Below, one piece after another: positions 62,347 through 64,000 of a stretch of DNA of 64,000 nt (position 1 is its first letter; each line of letters begins with the position of its first letter). The stretch is from Maribacter algicola (lineage in GTDB: Bacteria > Bacteroidota > Bacteroidia > Flavobacteriales > Flavobacteriaceae). A program made the translations under genes and the position numbers. Below the pieces are notes generated by a model. It saw only the letters and a program-made list of their open reading frames with translations. It did not search any database and had not been told where the DNA came from. The stretch spans positions 124,001 to 188,000 of the forward strand of contig NZ_QUSX01000001.1 in NCBI RefSeq assembly GCF_003933245.1. Direction: 5' to 3'.

Positions 62347-63264
62347 TTAGTACCGTATCGTTTTTAGCTGCGATTGGTACTCACCCGGGGAGAGCTGCTG
62401 CCTGTGTTTGAACACGCGATTAAAATAAGACCTACTTTCAAATCCACATTGCATGTAAACATCCTTGATATTCAATCCAGGATCCTGCAATAATCCAGTG
62501 GCCAGTTTAATCCGTTCGTTATTGATGAACTCGATGGGCGAAATTCCCAGCTCATTTTTAAAGATCCTGTGAAAATGGGACTGGCTCATACAGGCCTTTT
62601 TGCTTAAATCCTCAACGTTCAAAGGTTCATGTAGATTTTCGCGTATGTACCTTATTACAAATGAAAGTCGATTATTACTGTTTATGGCTATCTGTGAGCT
62701 GGTATATATTTTACGCTCGTTGGTCTGTAAAATCCGTATGATAAGTTCACGAAGCATATTATCAACAAAGAAATCCTTGGAGGGATGGTTTTCAGAGAAA
62801 AGAAAAAGTAATCTCTGTAGGATCTGAAAAATTCCTTGATCGTTCACAAAGTGGAAATTGTAATCCATTAAGCTCCATTCCTTCTCGTCATCCCTGGTCA
62901 TGCTTTCGTTCATGAACTGTAGCACATTTTTGATTTTATCTTCGGATATGGCCATGGCCAAACAACGGGTTGGATTTTTGGATTTGGCCTCAGGAAAATC
63001 AATACACATGGTTTCATTAGCCGGGAGTACCAGAGACTCGCCCGGCAAAAAATCAAACGATTCATAGTCCCTAAGATGCATAACTTTTTTCCCTTCGATC
63101 ATACTAGCCAAAACAGGTTGGTTAAATTGCAACAACACTTTCTCAGCTTGTTCATGGGTTTCAAAAACATGCATGGCCGCATTTTTTAACGTATAGGAGG
63201 TTTGGTTTTCGACCATAGTTTCCAATCGTCTTCCCTCCAAAAATGTATCGGACAGCTTTAACAT
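62347..63264 (-). CDS. AraC-family transcriptional regulator
   Basis: The 305-residue regulator has a variable N-terminal cupin-like sensing domain (about 1-190) and two helix-turn-helix motifs in the C-terminal AraC domain (about 205-300): LSKKACMSQSHFHRIFKNELG and MQCGFESRSYFNRVFKHRQQ. It is divergent from the aldehyde dehydrogenase gene across 205 bp and is the likely regulator of it. The effector is unknown. Confidence 0.9.
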   Translation of the reverse strand: MLKLSDTFLEGRRLETMVENQTSYTLKNAAMHVFETHEQAEKVLLQFNQPVLASMIEGKKVMHLRDYESFDFLPGESLVLPANETMCIDFPEAKSKNPTRCLAMAISEDKIKNVLQFMNESMTRDDEKEWSLMDYNFHFVNDQGIFQILQRLLFLFSENHPSKDFFVDNMLRELIIRILQTNERKIYTSSQIAINSNNRLSFVIRYIRENLHEPLNVEDLSKKACMSQSHFHRIFKNELGISPIEFINNERIKLATGLLQDPGLNIKDVYMQCGFESRSYFNRVFKHRQQLSPGEYQSQLKTIRY

Positions 63265-63469
63265 TTCTTAATAATATCAATCATGCAATATGGAATATAC
63301 AAAATTTTATATCTAAATAAATCATTATAACAAATAATGATAGGATTGTTCATGTTATTCATAGAATTCGTCAGACCATTGCACTTTTCAATATGTAATT
63401 TTAGAGGAATCTTTTATAAAGAACTGAAAAACAAAGAACTAATTTTTAATTTTTTAAAACAGTTAAGAT

Positions 63470-64000
63470 ATGAGCAACACTGCAACCGTGGCGCAAGACG
63501 TGCTACAAAAACCGACATTCAAAAATCAATATGAGAATTTCATAGGAGGAAAATGGACGGCACCCGTAAAGGGGGAGTATTTTGAAAACACCTCTCCGGT
63601 AGACGGAAAATCCTTTACAAGGATTCCCAGATCTACGGCAGAGGATATAGAAAAGGCTATTGATGCGGCATGGGAAGCAGCACCTTCATGGAACAATTCA
63701 TCGGCAACAGAACGAAGCAATATGCTTTTGAAAATAGCCGATGTAATGGAAAAAAATCTGGAGATACTGGCGAGAGCCGAAACATGGGACAACGGAAAAG
63801 CAATTAGGGAAACAAGAGCTGCAGATTTACCATTGGCCATAGACCATTTTAGATATTTTGCCGGGGTTATCAGGGCCGAAGAAGGATCCGTAAGTGAATT
63901 GGACAGTAATACCGTTGCCTTAAACGTTACCGAGCCTTTGGGAGTAGTTGGACAGATCATTCCTTGGAACTTCCCTATTTTGATGGCGGTATGGAAACTG
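63470..64000 (+). CDS. NAD-dependent aldehyde dehydrogenase, 5' part only
   Basis: The frame starts at ATG 63470 and runs open to the window end (177 codons), so the gene is cut by the boundary. The visible part matches the N-terminal half of class 2 aldehyde dehydrogenases: [10 protein letters not shown] (about 22-31), [12 protein letters not shown] (about 38-49), [17 protein letters not shown] (about 79-95) and [22 protein letters not shown] (about 156-177), the NAD-binding segment. The catalytic Cys and Glu lie beyond the end. The divergent AraC gene suggests inducible aldehyde oxidation, perhaps acetaldehyde, as in ExaC-type enzymes. Confidence 0.9.
   Translation, partial: MSNTATVAQDVLQKPTFKNQYENFIGGKWTAPVKGEYFENTSPVDGKSFTRIPRSTAEDIEKAIDAAWEAAPSWNNSSATERSNMLLKIADVMEKNLEILARAETWDNGKAIRETRAADLPLAIDHFRYFAGVIRAEEGSVSELDSNTVALNVTEPLGVVGQIIPWNFPILMAVWKL

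Overview
The window looks like a chromosome segment from a marine or environmental member of the Flavobacteriaceae (phylum Bacteroidota). This rests on a SusC/SusD pair, a type IX secretion type-B C-terminal domain, DUF3667, DUF4293 and BT_3928-type DoxX proteins, several TAnnTTTG promoter elements, AT-rich translation starts without clear Shine-Dalgarno sites, and TTG/GTG starts. No species call is possible from the sequence alone.

Region 1 (1-724) holds a decayed IS3-type OrfA remnant and an isolated 16-bp LacI-type palindrome. Region 2 (725-27326) is a catabolic block: a GH28 gene; a lipoprotein metallophosphoesterase; a tight nine-gene operon on the minus strand (iolJ-iolB-iolC-iolD-SSS symporter-iolA-iolE-iolG-EEP phosphohydrolase) carrying a full myo-inositol catabolic set; a LacI regulator; susC-susD-GH92 alpha-mannosidase; and a plus-strand pair made of a PI-PLC/GDPD-alkaline phosphatase fusion and a HAD phosphatase. 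Four near-identical sites (TGCAAACCTTTGCA) precede the metallophosphoesterase, the iol operon, susC and the fusion gene. All four point the same way relative to the gene they precede. I infer one LacI regulon that collects a mannosylated, phosphorylated inositol compound (glycosyl-inositol-phosphoryl-ceramide, GPI or PI-mannoside type), removes mannose and phosphate outside the cytoplasm, imports inositol by the SSS symporter and degrades it.

Region 3 (27596-39644) holds an exported DsrE-like protein and an L-arabinose operon on the minus strand: GH51, GH127, araB, araD, araA, a galM-like epimerase and an SSS symporter, ended by a clear terminator. The divergent gene encodes a Nudix-related AraR-type regulator with a degenerate Nudix box. 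The two exported hydrolases release arabinose in the periplasm, the symporter takes it up, and araBAD converts it to xylulose 5-phosphate.

Region 4 (39755-64000) is mostly housekeeping: clpS, prmA, tpiA, a DoxX protein, a DUF1599 protein, folP, cdaA with a DUF3667 partner, an MsbA-like ABC exporter, truA, a small phosphodiesterase, DUF4293, rho with a long disordered insert, a lipoprotein/membrane-protein pair, rpsT, two identical tRNA-Glu genes, proS, a tryptophan-rich repeat lipoprotein, a FadL-like outer-membrane protein, a type IX-secreted protein, folE, cysS, and an AraC regulator divergent from an aldehyde dehydrogenase cut off by the window end.
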